Below the pieces are notes generated by a model. The model was not told where the DNA came from and did no database searches. It was given only the letters and a program-made list of their open reading frames with translations. From Phallus indusiatus (taxonomy: Eukaryota; Basidiomycota; Agaricomycetes; Phallales; Phallaceae), in assembly GCA_027605045.1 (NCBI GenBank), contig JAQFWX010000032.1, positions 248,001 to 312,000 on the forward strand: 64,000 nucleotides of DNA, written 5' to 3'. Below are positions 51,438 to 62,499 of this stretch, piece by piece. Positions within the stretch are counted from its first letter, which is position 1. Each line of letters starts with the position of its first letter. Position numbers and translations under genes: made by a program.

Positions 51438-52410
51438 CTACCTTTCCACTGGCGCCGCTTTCCTTTCCCATCGCCGGTGAGCTTCTTCTGTTTCTCTTGG
51501 ATTGTACACGTCACGGTATCCAGATGTATTGTCCGAGTAAACTGTGCTGGGAGTCATACATATGTTACCAAGTAATTCACGCTCTTTCTCCTTTTGTTTC
51601 TTCCGAATAAGTTCCATGGCACGAGCTCGTTCTTTTGATTCACGTCGTACCCTATCTTCGGAAGAATGGCCCGCATGAGATGTGTTGTTGAATGAAGAGA
51701 CGGACGCCCTTTGAGAAGATGGATAGGATCTGGAGAGCTCGTGCTTAATGGATGTTAAAGGGTCGGATAACATTTTGGATGTAAGATCCTTCATTCTGCC
51801 CGAAAAAAAATAGCAATTAGTGGCGCTCGTTCGCTCAAAAGATTATTACAAACTTTTTATCTTCGGAAGGTTCCTCTTTGCTGAGCTTTTCGTCCACGTA
51901 CCAAGGCTTTAGATCCTTTGCCGAAGGTCCTAGCCTGACTCCTTTCTCCTCGTCAGCTTTGGTTGATTGCTTGAAGTGTCGGGAGCGCTCAATAGTGGCA
52001 GCCAATTCTTGCTAGAGATTTATCGCGTCAGTAAGATATTTGCGACGAGACAAAGGTGGAGCTTATACTTGTTCTAAATCAGCAAACAGGTTGATGTGGC
52101 CGGAATGGCCTGAGTTGCGTTCCTGGAATTCTACATCTGCACTTTGAGAGGTATTACTAACAAGATTAGAGTCGGCTCTAGCTCGCAGAAGCCCTAGCCT
52201 TGCTTCAGCATCCTAGTCGATTGCATAGAAAGCGATAAACGCATGGTCTCGCTGTCGGCATTAATCACAACAACTTACCGCAACTCTCATTCGGTCCTCT
52301 TGGCCTTCTTCTTTCCGTTTTGCTTCTTCTTCATCCCGTTTGACACGTTCTATGTTATCTAGACGATATGGATGGTAAGATTTGTGGTGTGCGATGTTTA
52401 ATTTTCCCAT
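51438..52410 (-). CDS. LENG1-like protein with N-terminal CIR_N domain
   Basis: Starts MGKLNIAHHKSYHPYRLDNI, the CIR_N motif found at the N-terminus of CIR, Cwc25 and LENG1. It continues RVKRDEEEAKRKEEGQEDRM, AEARLGLLRARADS, HINLFADLEQQELAATIERS, and GVRLGPSAKDLKPWYVDEK, which is the LENG1 pattern (xLGxxxxxxPWY). The charged C-terminus has RRESKERARAMELIRKKQKE and ends WERKAAPVER. About four introns are needed. Relatives are nuclear and linked to splicing, but the role of LENG1 homologues in fungi is not established. Divergent from the phosducin-like gene, 130 bp apart. Confidence 0.85.
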
Positions 52411-52540
52411 CTTTGGGCCTTGTGGCTAGTTTGTGGCTGGCACTCCAAGTTAGGTCACACCATTGGACATGTTGCTAATTATTATGTAATTTGCTCATTT
52501 CAGTGGTATCAACTAACGTACTAGCGACCGAGTGGTTATT
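52411..52540. promoter_or_regulatory. 130-bp divergent promoter between LENG1-like and phosducin-like genes
   Basis: The shortest divergent spacer in the window. It is inferred from the two outward-facing start codons; no specific binding motif is clear. Confidence 0.5.
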
Positions 52541-53747
52541 ATGGTAAGTTTTGGTTTTCTGAAGCGGAATGCACTCAAAATTTCTTAAAGGATCTTGAAG
52601 CGAGAATTCTTTCTGGTGGTGGTTTCCTGAATTCTCCGACTTTATCTCCTACACGTTCACCGGCCAAGTCAAGATCACCTTCGCCAGATCCGCTTTTCCC
52701 AGCAAATGGAGACCTGAGCGATTCAGACATTTCTGATTCACAGTTTGGGATGCCCTCAAGGCCGAGTAACTCCGCTACGCATGTTCATTCACCTCAGAAC
52801 GGGACGGGTGTCAAGAGCGTCATTCGAGACCGAAATGAGGCTGCGCGACGGGATCGAGAAAAACATATCGAACACGTCCGCAGTATAAACCATCGGTTAG
52901 AAAAAATGGCACTGATAACGACAACTTATGCCCAAGACGAAGAGTTACGATTACTAGAGAAAGCCACTGAAGAAGGACTAAGCCAAGACCAAGGGATTAG
53001 CAAACGAATGCTTTCCCAACGTCCTGGTCGCTTTGGGCATCTGAGAGAGATAGGACCGTCAGGGTTTATAGATGCAATTGACGGAGCGCCGAAAGATACG
53101 TGGGTTGTTTTGCACATATATGATCCTGTATGTGTCTGTCACCTCGGCGTGTTTGTAACAGTTATTCACCACATGAACAATTGAACAGACTTCCAGTCGT
53201 TGTCATGAACTAGACTCAACATTGGCCCGGCTTGCGAGGCAATATCCAAACACTAAATTCATCCGGACACGAGCAGGAGCGATAGGATTTGCCACCTTTA
53301 TGCCAACCCCGAAGCCCCGACGATCAAACTTTCTCAGGAACTTTGTTGGTCAAGCGTGCGATGAAGAAGATTACGAACTGGATGACGATGTTATTTACAA
53401 TGATGCTGACGAGGAAGAGGAATTTGAAGATGGAAATCAAGCATCTCAGAGCGAACAAATAGACTCTGATCTGTTCCCCACCATGTTAGTGTATCGGGGT
53501 GGGGAACTAGTGTACACGTGGATTCGCGTGGACTGGGAAGCAGATGGATGGATCAAACGGAAAGAAGGCGGGTCAATGGATAACCCAATGGAAGCGTTGT
53601 TAAAAGGGTGCGTTAATCAACCCAACTTCATATTTATATGGACTGAACAGAACAATAATAATAGACACAATATCATTCAACACTCCAAGCATGATAACTG
53701 TGGATTCTCGAGCGATGACGAGGATTTGGATAGAAGAGAAGGTCATG

Positions 53748-53779
<32 letters not shown>

Positions 53780-53800
53780 GACGAGATATTTGACCTTTGA
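52541..53800 (+). CDS. Phosducin-like protein (PhLP1/Bdm-1 type)
   Basis: Thioredoxin-fold co-chaperone that helps assemble G-protein beta-gamma; Cryphonectria Bdm-1 is the fungal model. The initiator ATG (52541-52543) is alone in exon 1 and spliced over 47 nt to DLEARILSGGGFLNSPT at 52591. Family motifs: RPGRFGHLREIGPSGFIDAI, DTWVVLHIYDP, then across an intron SSRCHELDSTLARLARQYPN and TKFIRTRAGAIGFA. FPTMLVYRGGELVYTWIRVD is the last strand of the fold. An acidic loop (EEEEFEDGNQASQ) and a C-terminal Asp-Asn repeat (53747-53782) follow, ending DDDEIFDL. Two introns in all. An ATG at 52750 would lose the conserved N-terminus. Confidence 0.9.
53747..53782 (+). repeat. GACAAC hexanucleotide repeat coding for Asp-Asn
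   Basis: About five near-perfect copies of GACAAC at the 3' end of the phosducin-like gene. It codes for a DN repeat in the acidic tail. Copy number may vary between strains. Confidence 0.7.
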
Positions 53801-53984
53801 TAACTATGAGGAGGAGCAGGTTGCTTACGTATTACGTGTGTATGTATGTATCCGTATGTACCCTTGCCAGTGGCTGTCTGAATTTAGGCTCAATCAAACT
53901 GCCTGGTTCCCCCTCAAGTGCATGCCATGACGTCATAGACTCCCCCTCACAGAAACTCCTTTTGCTCTTCTCATTCAACACAAC

Positions 53985-56900
53985 ATGTCCCTCCCGCCCG
54001 CTGTCAAAGACATCTCAGATCATCCTGCCAAAGGTGCTGTTACAGACCCACTTAACAAAGAGAAGCTCGGTGTTGATCTCGATCGAAAGGTAAGTTTGTT
54101 TTTCAAACAAAAAAGATAGGAAACTAATACACAACCTTCCTATCAATAGTTGAAATTATATGGCGTACTCCAGGCCCTAAGATTGGGAAAATTGCCCACC
54201 AACGCTCAAATTGACGAAAGTTTAGATTATGTTGAATCTCATTCTCCTGTAGATCTTGCCTCGCTCAGTCCTGCGGGCAAGCAATTGATTCAGGACCTCC
54301 GACGAATGATTGAAACCGTAAGCATATTCGTGCAGACTAACACTTTCACATGGTTGTATATCTTTATGTCAGGCGCGAACCATGGTTCGAGAGAAAAACA
54401 ACGACGAGTTGTTTCAGTACTTTCTATGGCACACGCGTGATGTTCAAGTTCAGCCAGCCAACGCCAGCCCCACACAGGCCGCGTCACTTACGGCCGGCGG
54501 CCTGAAAGACGATAGTATCAAAGGTAGCCTGGGCTGCGATATCCCATGTACATATATTAACCGACCAATGTTTTGCAATAGCTGCTCATCACTTACGGGT
54601 CCTCATATCGTTGTTGGTCACCAACTCTGAAGCAAGGAAGCTATTCTCAGATTTCTTCTTAATTGGCCGCGATCTCCTAGCTCGATCTGCTAAACCTCAG
54701 GAGGACGCTTTGAAGCGTGTAGACGAACCCGTATCTGACGATCAACCAAAGTTTCAACCGAAAGATAGCTGCACTGGTCTACCGCTTGCGGACCAAGAGT
54801 CCGTTCGCCAAACAGCGCGCGATGTGCGTCAAGGGTCTGAACAAGCATTCAACGTCATGGCTGAAACAGCCATGGGTCTCACTCAGAAAGATCAACGAGC
54901 CAAGAATGCTCAACCACAGGAGTTCAAAAACAACGCTTCTGCGACAGGCTCAAAACTCAAAGATACTGTTCCGGAAAAACAGAAGACTCAGATTACAACA
55001 AAATACAACCAAACTCGTGATTTTCTTTTAAATGACTATTTCCCGGAAGAACGGAGAGAGCGGTTGATATATCGCCTGAAAAAGGCAAGTTGCTTTTCGC
55101 TTCTGTGTTTCTTGTCTGTTGATGTCTCGCGCATAGGTCATTGTGGAGTGCCAAAGCGAGAAAGAGTATCAAGAAAGCATACGATGGCTCTTGGACATGC
55201 TCTCTCATTATACCAGCAAAGGCGCCGGGGTAGCTAGTGAAAGTCGTCCTCGCGTGGATTGGGAGCAAGGTTCCTTGAAACAGGTCGGCTTCGCTGACAT
55301 TTCCCCCTTAATTTTCTATTTCTGATCTGGTCGATTAATATAGGCGAAGGACGAATTGTTTGCGCTTCTGACGCGTGTTGCCAATAATCATTCTCCCCAG
55401 TCAGTAGTAGATGCTGGTAAACAACTATACGACAAATCTCACGAAGACGATGAACTGCGCGAGTGGTTTAATCAAATAACTATCTGGCTGAGAAAAGTGC
55501 GTTGGGTGATATTAGCTGACGTCTTCTCTACACCCTTTGCTGATCGAAATCCCTAGATGTTTCTAGAGAAGGGATACGTGGTAAACGATGAATGTGTAAA
55601 GGAGGGTAGAGATCTAAGAGAAAATGGTTCGTGCCAGTGTCTTTGTTCCGGAAATGATGAGATTGAGTTACATCATCAGGCCGCAAATTTTTCGATCAAA
55701 AGTACAAGGTATACTTTGACAACCTTTTTAATGCAATTGGGGACTGGTGCCTTTATTTTCATTTCTCGCACAAAGTTGCCTCCTGAACACAAATAATGAC
55801 AGGCTCAAAAACGTCATCGACGACCCTCTCAATGAGCGTCTGATGAGTAATTGGACTCGCCTGATTCAGGATTTACTGTTCAATTCTGAAGGAGCTCTTT
55901 CGTGGAAACCTGAGCTGTGGGCTGATATTAGACATGTTATACTCCCGCAGCTTATTGATAAGGTATCGTTTGAGTTATCCCGGTCAACGACCAGAAAGAG
56001 GAGAGCTTACACCCTTAATAAAGGCAGGATACATTCCCATTCCTCGAGCAGAGTACACGGATCAGTCTTGGGACTTTGTGGTTGAGAACATGGCACTGAG
56101 TGGGCAAAACTTGTTTCCAAAGTGTGTATGATTCAATTGTTTTTTTTCTTGGGTTTCAAGTCCTAAACCAAAGCTAGTATTGTCACAATAGAAGCCCGCA
56201 ATTACGTCAAGTTCTCACCCCATGCTGGTATCTCTGACCAAACCCAACACAACTTCACCATCAAATTAAGTCAAATACAAGTGAGATGCCGTTGTTTCGT
56301 TCCCTCGAGATGAAGCACTAAATTGTACTTAGACTGACTTGAGAGACGTAAGGTTCTATTTCAACAAAAAAACGGGATTTCCAAAGGTTAAGGACTCCGG
56401 GATTGCTGATGTACTTATTGGTGGGAATGGTATCACGGTGCGTTTAGTTTCCTTCAGAGCCCTTCAGTGAATTAAAATCAGAGTTCGGGTAAAAATAGAC
56501 GACGATACACCTACTAGGTGCAGAAAAAGGATCTGGATCAGTATTCAACGTGAAAAACGTTAAAGTCAATATCGATCAGCTGAAGTTCAGTATAAGAGAT
56601 AGCAAGCACGATAAACTGTACAGGTTCCTACGGATATTCACGAAATTAGTGAAGACACAGGTTCAACGTGCCGTTCAAGATGGAATCATTTCGGCGTTGG
56701 TGCTGATTGATCAACAATTGGCTCACGTACGCGACAAGATGGAAGAAGCGAGAGTTAAAGAAGGAAGCACACGTATCCAGGTGCTGAGAGATGTAAGGAA
56801 TAATAATGTACCTTGTTCGCGTAGGAATGATGTCAACGTCTGTTCTAGATTCTTAAACGACAATCCCAGGATATCCAAGCAACTCGGCAGCCTCAACTTC

Positions 56901-57226
56901 GCGAGAAGCGCTTCAATTTTATCCCGAAAAGGGTGAGTCTGATCACGGTGGAGCTATACCTCATGGCAGCGTCCGCTGGGAAATCATCCTGACTGATATG
57001 TCTAGGATTCCCTGATACTACCTGAAGAAGGTAGTCCTAGCGGATGGATTCGTAGACAGGATTTCGAAAATAAGATTGCTGTTGAGGGCGAGGAATGGAG
57101 ATCGGCAGCGTAAGTCTAAAATGCTCGGGAATGTTGGTTACAGTTTGTTAATCACATAATACTAGGTTTTCCCTCGTCAAACCTTCCGAATCCTCAGCCA
57201 CAGATGGAAGTGCGATGGCGGTGTAA
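53985..57226 (+). CDS. HAM1-like (DUF5923-type) large fungal protein
   Basis: Long multi-exon gene. It starts MSLPPAVKDISDHPAKGAVT, then DRKLKLYGVLQALRLGKLPT and NAQIDESLDYVESHSPVDLA, the conserved beginning of fungal HAM1-like proteins. Further pieces: MVREKNNDELFQYFLWHTRD, LITNSEARKLFSDFFLIGRD-like helix (from 54600), DFLLNDYFPEERRERLIYRL, YIPIPRAEYTDQSWDFVVEN, LFPKC..., IEARNYVKFSPHAGI and MKNVKVNIDQLKFSIRDSKHD. It ends SSATDGSAMAV. About 12 introns are needed. The C-terminal half has the alternating pattern of lipid-binding BPI/TULIP-like folds, but that is my inference. Biochemical role unknown; ham mutants in fungi affect hyphal fusion, though the link to this family is loose. Confidence 0.75.
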
Positions 57227-57394
57227 AAAAGATGCTGAGATGAAAGGATGGTAATTAGTTACTTCGCCAATTTCTTGAATGTCCAATAGATTTTGTGTTA
57301 TTTTTAAAAAGTCAATAGCAATGGACATCTGACTAAGCAAGCGATTCGATGGTCTCACCGCCCTCTGCTGGTGCTCTTCTTTCCCTCCACCACC

Positions 57395-59796
57395 ATGCCA
57401 CGCATTCGTGGACGTTCAAATGCGTCCATGTCGCGGTCTTTATCCTCGGACGCTGATGATCCTTTAACGCGTGCTTTGCAACCATCTCCCTCTGAAACTC
57501 CTATTGAGCGAGAAGAGCGTCTACGAACTGAGCGGGAAGCGAAACGCATTAGTGATGAGATAGATGAGGAACTTCGACGGGAAAGGGCTGCACTCAAGAA
57601 AAGGAAACCCGTTCGTCTTCTACTTCTCGGCCAAAGCGAAAGTGGGAAAAGCACCACATTGAAAAGTGAGCTCTAATCTCCTCTTTTTTTCTATCTCTCC
57701 GTCGGCACGGGTCGTTTTCCGAATTGCACCAACTTTACACTAGATTTCCAAATACATTACGCTCCGCAGTCATGGCGAGATGAGCGGGCAGCTTGGAGGG
57801 CCGTCATCCAGCTCAATTTGATTCGTTCCGTAGCTCTTGTTTTCGACGCAGTTGCGAGCCTTGGCGAAGATACCGTTATAGTGCCGGTGTATAATGAGTT
57901 TTCTTCCGGTGCATCTCCACATCCCAGCTCTTCTCAGTCCCAAGGAGCTACACCCGGAGATGTCATTTCCCGATATGCTTCATTGATGATGCAGTTGAAA
58001 GTGGCAGAACGAATTCTGCAACGCAGACTTTCTCCCAGCGATGCTGAAGAACCAGGAGACTATCGTTCTTTTACTGCCGACGGTAAAGCACATTGTCCTC
58101 CCAAATACTATCAACAAACCCTTACAATTGTTATTAATAAATTTCACACGTTTCAGATACATCTTTATTGATCGGTTCACCACCGCCGCGCCATACCCAA
58201 GAGTTCTTTGTTCGTTCTTCAGGATCGAACACATGGAAGAGCCGCTTCCTTCGTCGAGTTTCGACCTCGTCTCAGTCAAACGGAATTGCTGAATCCGACC
58301 ACTCTTTTCGTTCAAGCTTTGACATCCGTCCGACATCTGAGGGAAAATTATTGGATGTACGCGACCAAACCTCTCCTAGCGCAATATTGCACGCAGTTTT
58401 GCCAGAAATACGGTCGCTTTGGCGAGATCCTGAAATACAGGGAGCTTTACTGATTGTCGAAGGCCGGACTGCGGCCGGAAAGTCAGCCTTATCATATCTT
58501 GGGGGTAGGATCGAAGATTTCCCTGGTTTGTGAGTCATGTGTTCATATTATAATATTGCGTTATTATTACTCTTCGGACATGCTGGACTTATCTGAATCT
58601 ACATTTGTTTTTTTTTCTTGTTTAATATTCGACTTGTCACTCGAATTTAGTTAACATCATCACTGCAGCTTCTTACCTGATGCTGAACGCATTGCCTCTC
58701 CTGGATACCAACCTTCAGATGGTACGGCTCATGTGTTCTATTCACTCTAGTGCCTCTGGAACTTAGTTGTGAGTCTATCTCAGATGATGTTATCCGGGCT
58801 CGTCTGCGTACGATGGGCGTCCAAGAGCATAGATTCACTTTTGAGCGTGGTGTGGATACAGGAAGGGAATGGCGGGTATATGACATAGGTGGATCCAGAA
58901 GTCAGGTGATGGTTTTTTCTTCTTCCAGTTCTGCCTGCGTGTGCTGATGACAACCACAGCGATGTGCGTTTTGTTATCCTTCTTGTTTTCATGATTGCTA
59001 AGAGAAACGCCTAGCATCCTGGTTGTCCTTCTTTGACGAAAGTACGTGGTTTGTATCGGGTATGATGGATTCCGGAACTGATGAGACCTGTCAGTGGATG
59101 CAATTATCTTCTTAGCGCCTATAAGCTGCTTTGACGAAGCACTAGCGGAGGATCCCAGAATTAATCGTCTGGTGAGCAATCATGCAAACGCAATCGTTTC
59201 TCCAATAGGAAACACTGACATCCCATTCAATTTTCAGGAAGATTCCATCACTCTATGGCGCACCCTTTGCCGTTCACCTTTACTCACGCAGGTCCAGCTC
59301 ATTCTCTTTCTAAATAAGGTTTAGTATTTTGTTATTTTACCAGCTATTACTACATCAAATTTCATAGATTGATATTCTACGACGGAAACTGGCTCACGGG
59401 GTCCGCATTGCCAGATATGTAACTTCTTTCGGCGACCGAAACAATGATTTGGATACGGTTTGCAAATGTGATTGCGTTTTTCATTTCATAAATTCTAAAA
59501 TCACTCAAACCCTTCAACCGAAGATTTCAAACAGAAATTTAAGGAGATACAGAGACAATACTCCCCTCAACCGAGACCATATTATGTTTATTTGACAGCT
59601 GTGACGGTATGCTTTTATTTCCGAGCAATATCAGCCTAATTCACAGACGACCACAGGATACCAAAGCTACAGGTGTTACCCTCGGTATAGGTAAGCCTAG
59701 GTCCGGTTCGGGACTTACGCCTTTTGAACCTGACGGAACTTGCTAGTGAGAGAAGGTATACTGCGAGCAAATCTCCAAAAAGCCGATTTCATTTAA
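57395..59796 (+). CDS. Atypical, extended G-protein alpha subunit
   Basis: 532 residues against about 355 normally. Exons: 57395-57665, 57744-58082, 58157-58529, 58669-58721, 58784-58905, 59005-59041, 59095-59171, 59238-59318, 59368-59457, 59535-59606, 59657-59690, 59747-59796; the sum is in frame throughout. P-loop LLLLGQSESGKSTT (residues 79-88) has Ser where Gly42 of Galpha-i1 stands. Switch I DVIRARLRTMGVQEH keeps Arg (352) and Thr (355). Switch II YDIGGSRSQ has Ser383 in place of the catalytic Gln204. LILFLNKIDIL is the NKxD guanine motif; TAVTDTKAT replaces TCAT. The N-terminus lacks the MGxxxS myristoylation signal, and the C-terminus ANLQKADFI lacks Cys at -4. Extra sequence sits in the helical domain. 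Confidence 0.9.
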
Positions 59797-60620
59797 AAAG
59801 GAAGTTTTCTGATTCGAAATCAATCTACCATATTATCTTATTTCTTTCCTTTATCACTTGATACCATAATTTGAAATTCATATAACTGGATTACACCGCC
59901 CTAATTCGCAATTTGCACCATCTAATTCTTCGTTTATACATATAAGGTTTGGCTTACATAGTTTTACCCAGCTTTGGAGTTGAGACGCGACTGAAGCCCA
60001 ACTGCATGTAACGCTCTGCGACGCGGTCGTGCGAACACCATACTTGTTCGAAAAATATCAAAATAATCCAGCAACCAGATTTATTCTTTATTAAATATTT
60101 CTATTACGTAAGTATTTTCCAAAAAAAAAAGTGGTGGTACCAGTAAAAATCTTATGAGCTCAAGAATTCAGTACCACAATAATCCGAACTTGAATGGTAT
60201 GCAAAACCACGCACATGCAAGTCGAGTGGCTTTTCTTGAGCAATATGGTGCGTCTAATAGATGTAAAAGAAACCTGACCAGCGCAACTCGAATATCTAGT
60301 AAGGATGACACAAGTGAATAGCTTGGGGAATATTCAGCCTGCAAATCCTCTTGTTTTGGGGCTGGCTATATATATTTGACATTCATCGTGGGCTCATATC
60401 CTTCTTTGATCTATGGATGATAGGAAACACGCTTGGTTTCGGTGACTGGGTTATCCGAAACTAATGACGCTTTCGACGGGGCCGTGTTCCTGCCTTGCAT
60501 TTTTTTGTGGGTGTCTCCGAGTTTGATATGCAAGCCAAAGTTTACTCCCTCGAGCCCATATAAAAAACGCTTCAGAAATGGTTTGTTTCTTTGTGTTCAG
60601 CTCGAGCTAACTCATTCAAC
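59797..60620. promoter_or_regulatory. Intergenic region with TATA box for the first zinc-finger gene
   Basis: About 820 bp. TATAAAAA at 60559-60566 lies 55-62 bp before the ATG at 60621. The rest is AT-rich and holds no gene that I can recognise; the frame at 60433-60732 overlaps the real exon 1 but lacks its splice pattern. Confidence 0.5.
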
Positions 60621-61242
60621 ATGTCTCAACAACCTGGCCAGTCAAACCAAGGAAACCAACCTGATAATAAGAACCTTCCCCCTCTTACTGAAGTTTGTGA
60701 GTCAGAAAAATCCTTATTCTTATCCTTCCTGAAGGTTATCAATTATGTAGTGGGGGATTATTTTCCTAGGCCAGCAACTTCCCCTCAGTCTAGGGTACGA
60801 AGGTGGTGATATGGGACGTTACTAATCCACTAATTTAATTTTACATTTAATTAGCCCACCAATCCACATCCTCGCTCTAATTCACCCCCGATCATTATGG
60901 TGCATCCTGGTCAACCTCGCAGTCTCGCCCACAACCCACTGGGCCTCATAAATGTCCTACCTGCAATTCAGGATTTGATAGACCGTCCACCCTAGAAGTG
61001 ATTAATCCTTCTTATTTTGGTTTTTCAACTTTTGAATTGAATCCGTCTCTGTGCAGGTACACCAAAGAAGTCATTACGATGATGCCCGTTTGTAACCCCA
61101 ATCTCGCATATCACCATTTTTTTCTCATTCTTTCTCAGCATATAAATGTCCTTACTGTTCGAAGGGCTTTAAGACAACTTCAAATCTCAATAGACACGTC
61201 AAAGTGCACATTACTCCAGCTGATGGCTTCACAAACCCGTGA
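60621..61242 (+). CDS. Small C2H2 zinc-finger protein (two fingers)
   Basis: 109 residues from five exons: 60621-60696, 60751-60794, 60923-60997, 61057-61087, 61139-61242. N-terminus MSQQPGQSNQGNQPDNKN, then LPPLTEVLGDYFPRP. Finger 1: CPTCNSGFDRPSTLEVHQRS-H, split by an intron. Finger 2: CPYCSKGFKTTSNLNRHVKV-H. Both have the C-x2-C-x12-H-x3-H spacing of DNA-binding fingers. The third exon uses the cag at 60920-60922; the nearer ttag would give a frame that stops before the fingers, so a 128-nt intron is assumed. Probably a transcription factor of short Agaricomycete type. It faces a second gene of the same type. Confidence 0.72.
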
Positions 61243-61604
61243 GGCCAATGATCAATCAGGACCGAATGCTAACTATCCCGTAAGAATAGATTTATTTGAT
61301 ACTTATTTACAATTAACTTTTTTAGCAAAGCTTTCGGTCATTTACATATGTGCAACTCAACTTTCGCTCTGATAACATACAGTAGAGATTTTGTATGACT
61401 GACACGGGCATTTTTCTGACATAAGAATAGATTGGTGTATAGTATATTGATCGATGTTCAAGTTATTGATTTCTTCTCGCGATTTTCGTAAACAAATCTA
61501 AGCGACAAAAAAACGCATCGGGGTACAAACAAGTTCACATAGGATGAAATAAATATTTTTACAGATCAAATTTGATATTTTAATAATCGACTCATCACTG
61601 CGTT

Positions 61605-62499
61605 TCATTTCTCATGAGCTTTCGCGTGTCGAGTTAGATTTGACTTGACGGTGAACGACTTGTTACATCCGGGCCATGTGCAATGAAACGCTATTCGTAA
61701 GAAAAAATAGTACGTCAGACAATGTCATTTTTCAAAAAAAAAAGACCAACGTCTGTCAGCCGTATGGGTACGAAGATGGATCTAAATACTATCAGTGTCA
61801 GTTTGAATCGCAAGCCGTGAGTCTGTTTTCTGTGACCTGCAAATGGCTTGGCATGCCGAAACGTTTCCCGCAATATTCACATCCATATCGTTTGTTTGCC
61901 TCTTCACCTTCATGAGATGTCGGGTAAGAAGTTTGACGAATTATTCCCTGCGGCTGAGTTGATGGAGGAATTGCATTCGTGAGGATTCCGGAGGGGCCTG
62001 AGGTTCGAAGTACCCCGTAGGAATAACCTCCGCTAGAAGTTAAGTAATTAAGTCTTGAATTTATACACGACGTTTATATCATTGTTGAAGGATTGTTTAC
62101 CTAGGTGGAGAGTTTGAGGATCCTGGAGCACGACCTGGTGCCTGTCCATGATAGTACATACCCTCGGAGGTAGACTTGATGAGAAAGAAAGGTACAGTGA
62201 TATGGAAATGTGAGCACAGTATATATTTTTAACTCTTACCGCGCCGGAAAAGGGGTGAGAGCTCGATTCATTTGCAGAATCATAGTGGCCGTGTTGTCGT
62301 TGTTGTTGTTGTTGATGTTGATGATAGTGCGTATATTCAGACGAATGAGCACTACCCAATTCAGCTGAATGAACATATAAGAAGAAGACTATGTGCAGGA
62401 GCGTTGAAGCCACTTACCTCTGAACACTTCTCTTATTGGGGGTAAGCTTCTTTCTCTTGACGAACCGTCGTTGGGGTGCTGCTCATTAGGAGTACTCAT
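61605..62499 (-). CDS. C2H2 zinc-finger protein (two fingers), Gln/Ser-rich
   Basis: Starts MSTPNEQHPNDGSSRERSLP and then PIREVFRAELGSAHSSEYTH. The middle has a His/Gln run (HYHQHQQQQQRQHGHY) and a Gly/Ser/Pro linker (GRAPGSSNSPPSGGYSYG). Finger 1: CEYCGKRFGMPSHLQIHLRT-H; finger 2: CTWPGCNKSFTVKSNLTRHA-KAH. It ends HEK. Six exons are needed, including a short one near 61763-61790 that supplies IHLRTHTADR. The TGEKP-like linker is TADRRFH. Likely a nuclear DNA-binding regulator. It shares the N-terminal LPP[LI]xEV motif with the converging gene at 60621-61242. Confidence 0.82.

Noticed and set aside
57371..57394. Earlier start of the G-alpha frame
   Set aside because: The first codon there is GTG, not ATG; 57395 has a good Kozak-like context (caccATG).
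57395..59796. G-alpha as a pseudogene because key residues are lost
   Set aside because: All 12 exons join in frame with normal splice borders and other GTP-binding motifs are kept, so active selection is more likely.
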